Source of the DNA: Rhodococcoides kyotonense
Lineage (GTDB): Bacteria > Actinomycetota > Actinomycetes > Mycobacteriales > Mycobacteriaceae
Assembly: GCF_001645385.1 (NCBI RefSeq)
Contig: NZ_LVHI01000032.1
Span: forward strand, 124,001 to 188,000
Length of the DNA stretch: 64,000 bases
Direction: 5' to 3'
Positions within the stretch are counted from its first letter, which is position 1, and each line of letters opens with the position of its first letter. The translations under genes were made by a program, and so were the position numbers. The notes under the pieces are model-generated. The model was not told where the DNA came from, made no database searches, and saw nothing but the letters and a program-made list of their open reading frames with translations. Below, piece after piece: positions 52,168-61,574 of this stretch.

Positions 52168-52412
52168 TGAGATCCCCCACCCATGTTCGTTCCGAGCGCC
52201 CCGACGCCTAGGAAAGACCGTGGCCCATGGTGCCACATGGTTCGGCGTGGGCGTGGTGTTCCAGTCTCGTTGCGCTCCGCGCGGGATCCCGCCGCCGGAC
52301 GACCGAAACCGGTACACGGCGCCCACCCGTTCGAGATGCACGCTGTGATCCGAGCCACCGAGGGGGTAGTTTGTCTGTAACTCGAAGAACTACTCACCAG
52401 TAGGGGTGCAAA

Positions 52413-53966
52413 ATGCCAGCTCCGAGCGCTGCGACCTTCTCGCGGCTCGCCGAACTGTCCGCCATCACCGACGTCGACGCACGGGCGACGAAGTCCATCA
52501 CGGAGGTGTTCACCGGCAAGGAGCTCGCTACCATCCCGGTCGGCACCGCCGAGGACGTGCACGCAGCGATCGCTCGCGCACGCGTCGCACAGAAGGCGTG
52601 GGCCAAGCGTCCGGTCTCCGAGCGCGCCGAGATCTTCCATCGATACCGCGACCTGGTGCTGGCCCACCGTGACGAGCTGATGGACATGGCGCAGGCCGAG
52701 ACCGGCAAGTCGCGCGCCGCGGCCCAGGAAGAAGTGCTCGACATCGCGATGACGTCGCGTCACTACGCACGGACGGCCGCGAAGTTGCTCGCGCCGAAGC
52801 GCGTCACCGGCATGCTGCCCGTGCTGACCAAGACCACCGTGCACTACCAGCCGAAGGGCGTCGTCGGCGTCATCTCGCCGTGGAACTACCCGATGACCCT
52901 TGCGGTATCCGACGCGATCGCCGCGCTGTTGGCGGGCAACGCCGTCGTCCTCAAGCCGGATTCGCAGACCCCCTACTGCGCGCTGGCGTGCGTCGAGCTG
53001 CTGTACAAGGCCGGGTTGCCGCGTGACCTCTTCGCCGTCGTGCCCGGTCCGGGATCGGTCGTCGGAAACGCCATCGTCGAGAACACCGAATACGTCATGT
53101 TCACCGGATCCACCGCGACCGGCCAGCATCTCGCAGAGCAAGCGGGGCGTCGCCTCATCGGTTTCTCCGCCGAGCTCGGAGGCAAGAACGCCATGATCGT
53201 CGCCCGTGGCGCCAATCTCCGAGAGGTGTCCGACGCGGCCGTGCGTGCCTGCTTCTCCAACTCCGGCCAGCTGTGCATCTCGATCGAACGCATCTACGTC
53301 GAGCGGTCCATCGCCGACGAGTTCACCGCGAAGTTCGGGCAGCGTGTGAAAGACATGACGGTCGGGCCGGGCTACGAGTTCGGCATCGAAATGGGCAGCC
53401 TCATCTCCGAGGATCAGGTCAAGACCGTCTCGGCGCACGTCGACGACGCAAAGGTCAAGGGCGCCAAGGTCATTGCGGGCGGCAATGCGCGCCCCGACCT
53501 CGGACCGCTGTTCTTCGAGCCGACCGTGCTGACCGATGTGCCCGAGGACGCGGAGTGCGCGGCCAACGAGACGTTCGGTCCGCTGGTGTCGATCTACCCG
53601 GTGGCCGACGTCGAGGAAGCCATCGCGAAGGCCAACGACACCGACTACGGACTCAACGCCAGCGTCTGGGCGAAGACCAAAGCTCAGGGCGAGGCCATCG
53701 CTGCTCGATTGCATTCCGGCACGGTGAACGTCGACGAAGGCTACGCACCCGCATGGGGTACGACGGCTGCCCCGATGGGCGGCATGGGTGTCTCCGGCAT
53801 GGGCCGGCGACACGGAGCCGACGGTCTGCTCAAGTACACGGAATCGCAGACCATCGCGACGACGCGTCTGCTCAACCTAGGTGGGCCGCGCGGACTGTCG
53901 CCCAAGGTATGGGCGAAGATCATGCCCCCGTTCGTCGAGGCGCTCAAGTACCTGCCGGGTCGGTAG
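52413..53966 (+). CDS. gabD2: Succinate-semialdehyde dehydrogenase, GabD2 type
   Basis: The 517-aa aldehyde dehydrogenase has VGVISPWNYPMTL, NAVVLKPDSQTPYCALACVELLY, FTGSTATG, the catalytic Glu in FSAELGGKN and the Cys in NSGQLCISIERIYVE. It matches the mycobacterial GabD2 (Rv1731) pattern along its length, including the N-terminal MPAPSA. It oxidises succinic semialdehyde to succinate with NADP+. It stands alone between the lipase gene and the repeat array. Confidence 0.92.
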   Translation: MPAPSAATFSRLAELSAITDVDARATKSITEVFTGKELATIPVGTAEDVHAAIARARVAQKAWAKRPVSERAEIFHRYRDLVLAHRDELMDMAQAETGKSRAAAQEEVLDIAMTSRHYARTAAKLLAPKRVTGMLPVLTKTTVHYQPKGVVGVISPWNYPMTLAVSDAIAALLAGNAVVLKPDSQTPYCALACVELLYKAGLPRDLFAVVPGPGSVVGNAIVENTEYVMFTGSTATGQHLAEQAGRRLIGFSAELGGKNAMIVARGANLREVSDAAVRACFSNSGQLCISIERIYVERSIADEFTAKFGQRVKDMTVGPGYEFGIEMGSLISEDQVKTVSAHVDDAKVKGAKVIAGGNARPDLGPLFFEPTVLTDVPEDAECAANETFGPLVSIYPVADVEEAIAKANDTDYGLNASVWAKTKAQGEAIAARLHSGTVNVDEGYAPAWGTTAAPMGGMGVSGMGRRHGADGLLKYTESQTIATTRLLNLGGPRGLSPKVWAKIMPPFVEALKYLPGR

Positions 53967-54002
53967 GGCGGGGTGTCGGGGCGTCCTGTCGCCGGCGCTC
54001 GG

Positions 54003-54169
54003 GTGACCGAATGTCACCTTCGGTCACTTGGGCGCGGGCGGATACCACCGAGGGCGTCCTTCGGTCACTCTGAGTGAGCGAGGGGGTCATTCGGTCAATC
54101 GGCGGGCCGGGTGCTAGCGAGGGCGTCCCTCGGTCACTTCGAGTGACCGTATGTGACATTCGGTCACTT
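54003..54169. repeat. Array of short degenerate repeats
   Basis: Two units alternate. Unit A (54003-54029 and 54143-54169, 24/27 identical) is itself an inverted repeat, GTGACCG...CGGTCAC. Unit B (54049-54080 and 54118-54149, about 28/32 identical) begins CGAGGGCGTCC and contains TCGGTCACT. Further TCGGTCA fragments lie between. The open frame through it is an artefact of the repeats. Confidence 0.8.
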
Positions 54170-54197
54170 CAGAGCGGCGGCGACGACGGCGAAACCA

Positions 54198-54231
54198 ACG
54201 AAGCCCGCACACCGAGGTGTGCGGGCTTCGT
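54198..54231. terminator. Bidirectional terminator hairpin
   Basis: A perfect 16-bp stem (CGAAGCCCGCACACC at 54199-54213 and its complement) with a GA loop lies between the convergent gabD2 and exporter genes, 12 bp after the exporter stop. Confidence 0.8.
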
Positions 54232-54242
54232 CGTGGGTGGAA

Positions 54243-56195
54243 CTAGTTGACCCGGTGGCCGTTGAGTTCCGAGTGCACGAAGTGGTGCGGATCCGGAATG
54301 TGGGCGTCGCCGAGTACCCGGGCGATCTGGTCCTCGCTGAGGCCCAGGCGCCGGAGTCGTTCGCAGACCGCGTCGAAGTCGAGCATCTTCGCGTCGAGTT
54401 CCTGCTGGAGGGCGACGACCTCTGCGCGGATGGCCTCGGCTTCGTCGAGTGCCTGCAGGGTGTCCTTGGGCTCCGGCAGGAGAAGGTTCAGCAGTCGATC
54501 ACGTGCGTCGGTGCTGAGTCCCTCGAACGGTGCCGATCCTGCGGGTGCTTCGTGGCGTCCTACGATGTCGCGCTCGGGTGCAAGGTACTCACGTGCCTCG
54601 CCGAACGACGGGATTTCTGCGACTTCCTCGTCGGCTGCCGGTGCCTGAGCGATGTCGATCGTCTTGCGCAGCGGGCGGTTCGGGATGAACAGAACCGCGA
54701 GCAGCGTGATGATCGCGACGAACCCGGCGATGAGGAAGATGCGTCCGGTGGCGTCACCGTAGGCGGTACGGATGACCAGCGCGACCGGGGCCGGAAGTGC
54801 ACCGAGGTCGAGCGATCCACCGCCGCTGCCCGAGCTGTCGATACCGAGTTCGGCAAGGCCGCTCTGCGACAACGTTCCGACGCGGGTGGCGAGCAGCGAT
54901 CCGAGGACGGAGACGCCGATCGCGCCACCGAAGGTACGGAAGAACGCGACGGTCGACGACGCGGCACCGATGTTGTGCACGCTGACCGTGTTCTGCACTG
55001 CGAGAACGAGGTTCTGCATCAGCATGCCGGTGCCGAGTCCGACGATGGTGATGAATCCGCCGACGACCCACAGGCTCGTCTCGTGGTCGATAGTGCCGAG
55101 CAGCATGAAGCCGACGATCAGCAGGACGGAACCGATGACGATGAAGGGCTTCCACTTACCGAACTTGGTGATGAGCTGTCCGGATCCGACTGTGGCGACC
55201 AGCATTCCGGCCACCATCGGCAGTGACAGCAGGCCTGCTTCGGTCGGGGAGTAGCCGCGGGCGGTCTGGAAGTACTGGCCCAGGAAGGTCGTCGCACCGA
55301 ACAGGCCGACGCCGACTGCGATGGACGCGATGATGGCGAGCCCGGTGGTGCGTTCGGTGACGATCTTCAGCGGGATGATCGGCGACTTGACCTTGGCTTC
55401 GACGATGACGGTCAGGACGAGCAGCAGCACACCGACGCCGACGAGGATGGCGGATTCACGCGACATCCATGCGTAGTAGTCGGCCTTGCCTGCGAACGAG
55501 ACCCAGACCAGCAGGACGGACACGCCTGCGGTGAGGAGCAGCGCACCCATCCAGTCGATGGAGACGTCGTCCTTGCGTTCGGTCTTCATGTGCAGCGTCT
55601 TCTGCAGCAGTCCGAGGGCGATGACGGCCAGCGGCACGCAGACGAAGAAGCACCAGCGCCACCCCAGCGGGCTGTCGACGATGACGCCACCGAGGATCGG
55701 GCCGCCGGACATGGACACTGCCATGACGGCACCGGTGTAGCCGGAGTATCGACCGCGGTCACGCGGGGAGACGATCGAGCCGATGATGGCGATGACGAGT
55801 GCCGTCAGACCGCCCATGCCGATGCCCTGGATGACGCGTGCCACCAGCAGGATTGCGACGTTGTGCGCGAATCCGGCCATGACCGAGCCGATGACGAAGA
55901 TGACGATCGCCGTCTGGACGAGGACTTTCTTGTTGAACAGGTCGGCGAGCTTGCCCCAGATGGGGGTCGACGCCGCGTTGGCGAGCAGCGCGGTGGTGAT
56001 GACCCAGGCGTATGCGGTCTGGGATCCCTGCAGGTCGCCGATGATCGTCGGCAGCGCGGTGGCGACGATCGTGGTGCTCAGCAGCGCGGTGAACAGTGCT
56101 GCCAGCAGGCCGGTGAGGGCTTCGAGGATTTCGCGGTGGGACATCGCGTCCGGTTCGGACGCCTGAAGATTGGGCGGCGCTTCGGTGGTGGTCAT
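54243..56195 (-). CDS. DHA2-family (EmrB/QacA) 14-TM drug exporter
   Basis: The 650-aa MFS protein has about 14 helices, with motif C-like GPILGGVIVD and LDxTIVATALPTI-type helix 1 (TTIVATALPTII). It also has GKLADLFNKKVLV motif A. A cytoplasmic C-terminal domain of about 120 residues is rich in acidic and helical segments (ALDEAEAIRAEVVALQQELDAK), longer than usual for the family. ATG 56195 is 3 bp from the MarR stop, so the two are one operon. It probably exports cationic or amphipathic drugs under MarR control. Confidence 0.9.
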   Translation of the reverse strand: MTTTEAPPNLQASEPDAMSHREILEALTGLLAALFTALLSTTIVATALPTIIGDLQGSQTAYAWVITTALLANAASTPIWGKLADLFNKKVLVQTAIVIFVIGSVMAGFAHNVAILLVARVIQGIGMGGLTALVIAIIGSIVSPRDRGRYSGYTGAVMAVSMSGGPILGGVIVDSPLGWRWCFFVCVPLAVIALGLLQKTLHMKTERKDDVSIDWMGALLLTAGVSVLLVWVSFAGKADYYAWMSRESAILVGVGVLLLVLTVIVEAKVKSPIIPLKIVTERTTGLAIIASIAVGVGLFGATTFLGQYFQTARGYSPTEAGLLSLPMVAGMLVATVGSGQLITKFGKWKPFIVIGSVLLIVGFMLLGTIDHETSLWVVGGFITIVGLGTGMLMQNLVLAVQNTVSVHNIGAASSTVAFFRTFGGAIGVSVLGSLLATRVGTLSQSGLAELGIDSSGSGGGSLDLGALPAPVALVIRTAYGDATGRIFLIAGFVAIITLLAVLFIPNRPLRKTIDIAQAPAADEEVAEIPSFGEAREYLAPERDIVGRHEAPAGSAPFEGLSTDARDRLLNLLLPEPKDTLQALDEAEAIRAEVVALQQELDAKMLDFDAVCERLRRLGLSEDQIARVLGDAHIPDPHHFVHSELNGHRVN

Positions 56196-56197
56196 TC

Positions 56198-56671
56198 TTA
56201 TCTCGCAATCAGTTTCAAGTGTGCTGCGTCGTGAGCGTTGTCGTTGAACGTGGTGTTGAGTTTGCGAATGGATTCGAGGGCATCGACTGCCTCGGTTTCG
56301 CTCCAGTCGCTCAACATCTCCCGTAATCGTCTGGCTCGTCTGTCCCAGATGGCGGACAACTTCTGCCGGCCTTCGTCGGAGACGCAGACGCGGGATGCGC
56401 GTTTGTCGTCGGGATCGGGTGTTCGGTCGATGTATCCGAGGTCGACGAGGTCTGCGATCTGCCGGCTGAGGGCGGACTGGCTGACGCAGAGCCTGTTGGC
56501 CAGGTCGGTCTGTCTGCACTCACCCTCGGTCGCCAGGATGGCCAGTACTCCGGTCAATGCCTGCGGCAGGGGTGAGCTCTCATCTCCGGTGGTCACGGCG
56601 TTCTTCAACGCTCGTCCGAAGAGGAAAACCTCCTCGACCAGCGCCTCGGCTGTGGTTGTTCGTACTGCCAT
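56198..56671 (-). CDS. MarR-family regulator of the exporter
   Basis: The 157-aa winged-helix protein has RQTDLANRLCVSQSALSRQIADLVDLGYIDRTPDPDDKRASRVCVSDEG, the full MarR recognition helix and wing. ATG 56671 has GGAG 5 nt upstream. It is co-transcribed with the exporter and probably autorepressed through the palindrome at 56732-56752. Confidence 0.9.
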   Translation of the reverse strand: MAVRTTTAEALVEEVFLFGRALKNAVTTGDESSPLPQALTGVLAILATEGECRQTDLANRLCVSQSALSRQIADLVDLGYIDRTPDPDDKRASRVCVSDEGRQKLSAIWDRRARRLREMLSDWSETEAVDALESIRKLNTTFNDNAHDAAHLKLIAR

Positions 56672-56713
56672 GAGGGCTCCAACGGTCACGATCAATTACT
56701 TGCTGTCCGCAAC

Positions 56714-56752
56714 CATATATGTGGATAGATGAGGTAAACAACTATTTTACCT
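56714..56752 (-). promoter_or_regulatory. Promoter and operator of the marR-exporter operon
   Basis: Read on the minus strand, TTGTTT (56741-56736) and TATATG (56719-56714) form a -35/-10 pair with a 16-bp spacer. The inverted repeat AGGTAAA (56732-56738) / TTTACCT (56746-56752) overlaps the -35 box, which suits repression by the MarR protein. Confidence 0.55.
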
Positions 56753-56850
56753 ATCTCGTGGGTCACATCGACCGCACAGACCGACGCATCGATGTCACGT
56801 GGCAACGGTCAGACGGTTGCCGTGGGCCATCGATGCCGAGGGTGAACCCT

Positions 56851-57903
56851 TCAAGCAGTAGCCGGATCGAAGATCCCGCGTCGCACGGTCATGGTGACCT
56901 CGTCACCCACCGCGGGCCGACGCCCACGCACCGAGCAGCGAAAGGTGACACCGTGCGATTCGACGACGACGTCGCTGGCGTCGCGACCGAACAGCGAAGA
57001 CGTGACGACCCCCGCGCAGCAGTCGTGGGGCGATCCGGCGCTCAGAGAAATGTCCGACGGCAGAACCGCCAACGTCCCGCGACCCGGAGCCCTGCCCTCG
57101 ATGAGGTCGGCACCGATCTCGATCGGGTGGCCGTCGGCGTGGAAGCGACCGTCGTCGATGACGCCGTCGATCAGGTTGGCGTCGGACAGGAATTGGGCGA
57201 CGAACGACGTGGCCGGTGTCTGCACCAACTGCTCGGGCGTCCCGATCTGTACGACGCGTCCGCCGTCGAGAACGGCCACGCGGTCGGCGAGCGCCAGTGC
57301 CTCGTTGCGATCGTGCGTCACGTGCACGACCGTCAATCCCGCAGCGCGAGTGAGAGACCGGAGCTCGAGACGCAGGCGGTCACGCAAGGGTTCGTCGAGT
57401 GCGGCCAGGGCCTCGTCGAGCAGCAGTGCCCGGGGCGAGCGAACGAGCGCGCGTGCCAACGCAACTCGCTGACGCTGCCCGCCCGAGAGTGTCGCCGGAT
57501 CACGCGCTTCGAGCCCAGGAAGGCCGACCAACGACAACGCGTCGGCGACGCATTTCCTGCGGTCGGCCCGTGAAACCCCGTCCAGTTCCAAGGGATACGA
57601 CACGTTCTTGCCGACGCTGCGGTGCGGCCACAATGCGTGCTGTTGAAAGACCATGCCGAGTCGGCGGTCCTCGGGTGGCACCGGTCGTCCGTGTCCGGCG
57701 ACGACGTCACCGCCGATCGTCACGGTGCCCGACGACGGCTCCAGAAAGCCTGCGATGGTACGCAACAGCGTCGTCTTTCCCGATCCCGACGGCCCGACCA
57801 GTGCGAGGAATTCGCCGTCGGCGATCGTCAGGTCGATGTCACGCAAACCTGCTGTGCCACCGGGATAGTCGAAACGGACGTCGTTCAGCGTGATCGAGGA
57901 CAT
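56851..57903 (-). CDS. ABC transporter ATP-binding protein (FbpC/PotA-like)
   Basis: The 350-aa ATPase has Walker A GPSGSGKTT, MVFQQHALWPH, signature LSGGQRQR, a Walker B reading LLLDEALAALD (Ala in place of the usual Pro) and the switch VTHDRNEA. A C-terminal TOBE-like regulatory domain (about 240-350) follows. It groups with Fe(III) and polyamine importers. It overlaps the permease gene by ATGA and is the last gene of a three-gene importer operon. Confidence 0.88.
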   Translation of the reverse strand: MSSITLNDVRFDYPGGTAGLRDIDLTIADGEFLALVGPSGSGKTTLLRTIAGFLEPSSGTVTIGGDVVAGHGRPVPPEDRRLGMVFQQHALWPHRSVGKNVSYPLELDGVSRADRRKCVADALSLVGLPGLEARDPATLSGGQRQRVALARALVRSPRALLLDEALAALDEPLRDRLRLELRSLTRAAGLTVVHVTHDRNEALALADRVAVLDGGRVVQIGTPEQLVQTPATSFVAQFLSDANLIDGVIDDGRFHADGHPIEIGADLIEGRAPGRGTLAVLPSDISLSAGSPHDCCAGVVTSSLFGRDASDVVVESHGVTFRCSVRGRRPAVGDEVTMTVRRGIFDPATA

Positions 57904-59540
57904 CAGGCGCGCTTCTTTCGATCGGTTGCTCCCGCGACCAGACCGAGACCTGCGAGTCCGACGAGCGCGACGAGTAGGGACAGTGCGGCGGCGGCGTTGT
58001 AGTCACCCGCCTGCTGGAGGTTGAAGATGGAGACGCCGAGGGTCTGCGTGCCGGGCGCGACGAGCAGGACGGACATCGTCAACTCTCGAACCGCGGTCAG
58101 CGCCACGAGAACGCTCCCGGTGACGGCAGCGGGAATCGCCATCTTCCACGGCACGTCGTACAAGGCGCGTACCGGTGTTGCGCCGGATGACCGCGCGGCC
58201 TCCTCGAGCGCGATCGGCGTCGACGTCAACGGTGCACGTACGGCTTGGACGACGATCGCCAGGAACGCCATGACGTAGGCGCACAGAATGACCCAGCGTG
58301 TGTCGAACAGGCCGGTGTACCGTCCGACGATCAGCCACCCGACGGCGATGACCAACCCCGGAATTGCCTGGGGAAGCATGGCGACCAGGTCGAGGCCGAC
58401 ATTGTCGCGTGATGCGGTACGCGTCGTCAGTACACCGAGGGCGAGGCCGACGACGCCGCAGATCACCGCGGCCGACACCGCGAGCATCACCGAATTCTGG
58501 ATCCCGACAAGGGTTCCCGGCGCGGTGACGGCGGAGGTGATGTTGTCGAGGGTCAGGTTGTCCCACGTCAGCGGAATTCCGGGCGCAGGGAGAAGCGCCT
58601 GCGTCGCCAGCGCGAGAATCGGGAGCACCGTGATCGCGGCCGCGATCACCCACGCGCCCACGGCCGCGACGACTCTGCTTCGGCCCAGCGGAAGACGCTG
58701 CAGCGACGTGGTCGGGCCGTCGATGCCGTGTGCACTGCGCGCCGCCAACAGACGGTCGACGGCAACGGCGAGGACAGCGAGGAACAACAGCGCGATACCG
58801 ATCGTCGACACCACTTCGAGTGGCTTGGCGACGGTGCCGGACTGGATGAAGCGGTAGACCATCGTCGACAGTGTCACGTATCGGTCGGGTAGACCGACCA
58901 GGGCGGGAATGCCGAAATCGGCGAGGTTCGACACCGCGACGAGCGTGAACGACGCGACCGCCGCCGGGCGTAGCAGCGGTAGCGTCACTCCGCGCATCGC
59001 GGCCCACGGCGTCGCTCCCGAGATGCGCGCGGCCTGTTCGAGTTCCGCGGGGATTCGCTTCACCGCAGCCGAGACGATCAGGTAGGCAACGGGATACGAG
59101 TGAATCGTCAACAGAAATATCACGCCGTCGCCGCCGTAGATGTTCCACAGCGGCGACGAGAACATCGATTCCCACCACTTGTTGACGCTGCCGCTCGGGC
59201 CGAGCAGGCCGGCCCATGCGATGGCGCCGACGAACGGCGGAATGAGCAACGGGCTCAACAGGATCAGTCGCAGAACCGATCGACCCGGCAGATCCGTCCT
59301 GTCCAGAGCGAGTGCCATGACGACGGCGAGTAGCACGGCGAGGGCGGCCGAGACGGACGACGAGACCGCGCTGTTGATCGCCGCATCCACGATTCCGGCG
59401 TCAAATAACTCCTGAATATGATTGCCGCCCAACCCGATCGAGACGACCGCCCCGATCGGGAACAGCACTACCGCCGCGACGACGAGCCACAGGGCGATCC
59501 GGAGGCCGGTGACGCCCGAGAACGTAGTCCTAACCGACAA
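57903..59540 (-). CDS. ABC transporter permease, fused two-domain (FbpB-type)
   Basis: The 545-aa protein contains two BPD permease halves of about six helices each, with EAA loops ELEQAARISGATPWAAMRGVTLPLLRPA and ALEEAARSSGATPVRALYDVPWKMAIPA. This fused arrangement is typical of Fe(III) importers such as FbpB/SfuB. The only start near the N-terminus is TTG 59540, overlapping the binding-protein stop. It is coupled to the ATPase by ATGA. Confidence 0.88.
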   Translation of the reverse strand: MSVRTTFSGVTGLRIALWLVVAAVVLFPIGAVVSIGLGGNHIQELFDAGIVDAAINSAVSSSVSAALAVLLAVVMALALDRTDLPGRSVLRLILLSPLLIPPFVGAIAWAGLLGPSGSVNKWWESMFSSPLWNIYGGDGVIFLLTIHSYPVAYLIVSAAVKRIPAELEQAARISGATPWAAMRGVTLPLLRPAAVASFTLVAVSNLADFGIPALVGLPDRYVTLSTMVYRFIQSGTVAKPLEVVSTIGIALLFLAVLAVAVDRLLAARSAHGIDGPTTSLQRLPLGRSRVVAAVGAWVIAAAITVLPILALATQALLPAPGIPLTWDNLTLDNITSAVTAPGTLVGIQNSVMLAVSAAVICGVVGLALGVLTTRTASRDNVGLDLVAMLPQAIPGLVIAVGWLIVGRYTGLFDTRWVILCAYVMAFLAIVVQAVRAPLTSTPIALEEAARSSGATPVRALYDVPWKMAIPAAVTGSVLVALTAVRELTMSVLLVAPGTQTLGVSIFNLQQAGDYNAAAALSLLVALVGLAGLGLVAGATDRKKRA

Positions 59541-60561
59541 GCTCGTTGAACCTCTTCACAGCCTCGGGCTGGAATGCGCTGATCTCGGCCAGGTCCGGGT
59601 TCAGGAGGGTCAGGTCACCCAGCGCCGGTGCGCCTTCGGGTGTTCCGACGTCGGCGCGAACCGGCAGGTACTGCTGCTCGACGGCAATCTCCTGTCCGCG
59701 CTTACCGACGAGGAAGTCGACGTACTTCTTCGCTGCCTCCGGGTTCGCCGAGTCGCTGAAAATGCCTGCAGGCTGGGAGATGTACGGAACACCGTCGGTC
59801 GGATACGAGGCCGCGATGGGCGAACCCTTGGCCGCCAACTCGCGAACCAGATAGTCGACGACGATTCCGATGGGCTGCGTGCCTGCGGCGACGGCCTGGC
59901 CGACGGGACCGTTGCTCTCGGCCACGACCGGCTGGTTCGCGACGAGACCTTCGAGCCACGGCTGACCCAACGTCTCTTCGCTCAGCCAGACGGCGGTGTT
60001 GAACGCGGCTGCGCCGGACACGTCCGGGTTCGGAAGAGTGATCTGGCCCTTGTACTTCGGGTCGGCCAGTTCTTTCCACGACGTCGGAGGCGCGGTGACG
60101 GCACCGGTGTTGTAAGCGATGACCGTCGGGATGATGCGGGTTCCGACGTAGTAGCCGTCGGGGTCGACGACGTCGGGATTCAGCGCGGCGACGTCGGCGG
60201 GGGTGTACTGCATCAGCAGTTCGTCGGTCTTGTATCCCTCGAACGTCGGAGCGTCGGCGGCGAGCAGGACGTCGGCGCCGATCTTGCCGGTCTCACGCTC
60301 GGATGCGATGCGCGCGTTGAGATCTCCGGTTCCTGCACGGTAGACCTGGACGTCGATGTCGGGGTTCTCCGCCATGAACTCGGCGTTCAGTGCGTCGATC
60401 TTCGCCTGCGGTTCGGAGGTGTAGACCGTCAACGTTCCGCTTGCGGATTCCGACGACGCCGCGTCGGAGGTGGGTTCGGCGGGCTCGGAACATGCAGCGA
60501 GGGTGGTGATCACAGCGAGAGACGCAACAACACCCACGAGGGGACGACGCAAGGAAGACAA
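59530..60561 (-). CDS. Iron-type ABC substrate-binding lipoprotein (FbpA-like)
   Basis: The 343-aa lipoprotein has a signal peptide ending in the lipobox TLAAC, then LTVYTSEPQAKIDALNAEFM and ASERETGKIGADVLLAAD. A C-terminal FLVGKRGQEIAVEQQYLPVR completes the class-C periplasmic iron-binding fold. TTG 60561 is chosen because AGGAG is 6 nt upstream and it begins the signal peptide. The first gene of the importer operon. Fe(III), or possibly 2-aminoethylphosphonate or a similar ligand, is expected from the family. Confidence 0.85.
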   Translation of the reverse strand: MSSLRRPLVGVVASLAVITTLAACSEPAEPTSDAASSESASGTLTVYTSEPQAKIDALNAEFMAENPDIDVQVYRAGTGDLNARIASERETGKIGADVLLAADAPTFEGYKTDELLMQYTPADVAALNPDVVDPDGYYVGTRIIPTVIAYNTGAVTAPPTSWKELADPKYKGQITLPNPDVSGAAAFNTAVWLSEETLGQPWLEGLVANQPVVAESNGPVGQAVAAGTQPIGIVVDYLVRELAAKGSPIAASYPTDGVPYISQPAGIFSDSANPEAAKKYVDFLVGKRGQEIAVEQQYLPVRADVGTPEGAPALGDLTLLNPDLAEISAFQPEAVKRFNELVG

Positions 60562-60651
60562 GAAAACTCCTACGAGAACCGATGGTGAAGCGTCGATCCT
60601 GTCGCGCGCAGGCAACCCCGCGGAGAACTCGAAGTAGCGCCCGCGTGAACG

Positions 60652-61572
60652 CTAGGCGGTCGTGGCCAAGGCCGCGGCGAGTCCGAACGCGACGGTCAGC
60701 ACGCAGATGTGCAGGCCGGCGCGAATCACCGACTCGTCCTGCGATGTGCGATGCGCAGCGACCGAGACCAACCAGGTGGCGCGGAGGCGTCGCGCAAGAA
60801 GGACGAGGACCACGAGAACCACGGTCTTCGCGAGCACGACGCGCCCGTAGCCGGTGTCGACGAGGCCGCCGAGCCCGCCGAGTTTCACCGCCGCGTTGAC
60901 GGTTCCGCTCGCCGCGAGAATCCACACCGACCACCAGGCCAGGCGCGAGTACACGGGCAACGCGAGTGCCCACGCGCCTTTTGCGCGCAGCGTCAGCGTC
61001 ATCGCGGCGAGCACACCGAGCCACACCGCAGCGGCCACGGTGTGGACGGCGACGAACACGGCACCGAAGAGCTGCTGGGACATGTGGCCGGTGATCGGCC
61101 GCGCCACGAGTGCGACGACGGCGAGCACGGCGATGGGCACGGCCGACAGGTCACGGTTCCCGCGATATCCGACGAGCGCGTAGATGTACAGAGCCGTGGT
61201 GCAGAGCACCGTGACGACACCGAGCTGGCCGACGGTGATGTCGGTGAGGAACGTACCGAACGACGCGATCGACAGACGGCCGATCCCGCCGCCGAACGAT
61301 TCGACGGCAGCGGTGACCAGCAGTGCGACCTCGGCGACGGTCCACAGGCCGCCGACGAGGACCGCCGACCGCCAGACCGTCGGCCTGCTGCGGGCCGGAA
61401 AGAGGTCGGTCCGCAGCAGCGCTAGGCCGAGCGCGGTGGCGCCCAGGCAGTCCGCGAGAACACGCAGCACCGACGACGGGTCGGGCCCCTCGGGGTGAGC
61501 GAGCAACCAGGCTGCGCCCACCCCGACGATCGCGGCCCAGCCGGCGGCGAGGATCCACCACCGGCGGAACAC
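60652..61572 (-). CDS. CopD-domain membrane protein
   Basis: The 306-aa protein has about eight helices and a C-terminal CopD domain (GHMSQQLFGAVFVAVHTVAAAVWLGVLAAMTL, with conserved histidines; GTVNAAVKLGGLGGLVDTGYGRVVLAKTVVLVVL). CopD proteins work with CopC in copper handling. The GTG at 61572 overlaps the CopC gene end. It is last of the ycnI-copC-copD-like group, comparable to YcnJ split into two proteins. Confidence 0.85.
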   Translation of the reverse strand: MFRRWWILAAGWAAIVGVGAAWLLAHPEGPDPSSVLRVLADCLGATALGLALLRTDLFPARSRPTVWRSAVLVGGLWTVAEVALLVTAAVESFGGGIGRLSIASFGTFLTDITVGQLGVVTVLCTTALYIYALVGYRGNRDLSAVPIAVLAVVALVARPITGHMSQQLFGAVFVAVHTVAAAVWLGVLAAMTLTLRAKGAWALALPVYSRLAWWSVWILAASGTVNAAVKLGGLGGLVDTGYGRVVLAKTVVLVVLVLLARRLRATWLVSVAAHRTSQDESVIRAGLHICVLTVAFGLAAALATTA

Positions 61573-61574
61573 GG

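Noticed and set aside
53944..54159. A 71-codon minus-strand frame with repeated TPS/SDR peptide pattern
   Set aside because: The amino-acid repetition is simply the DNA repeat array read in frame; there is no ribosome site and it overlaps the end of gabD2.
54003..54169. Possible CRISPR array
   Set aside because: Only four units of two different types, degenerate and with irregular spacing; no cas genes in the window.
56837..56852. AGGGT-GA-ACCCT hairpin after the iron-type ATPase gene
   Set aside because: Only a 5-bp stem with no T-run, too weak to call a terminator.
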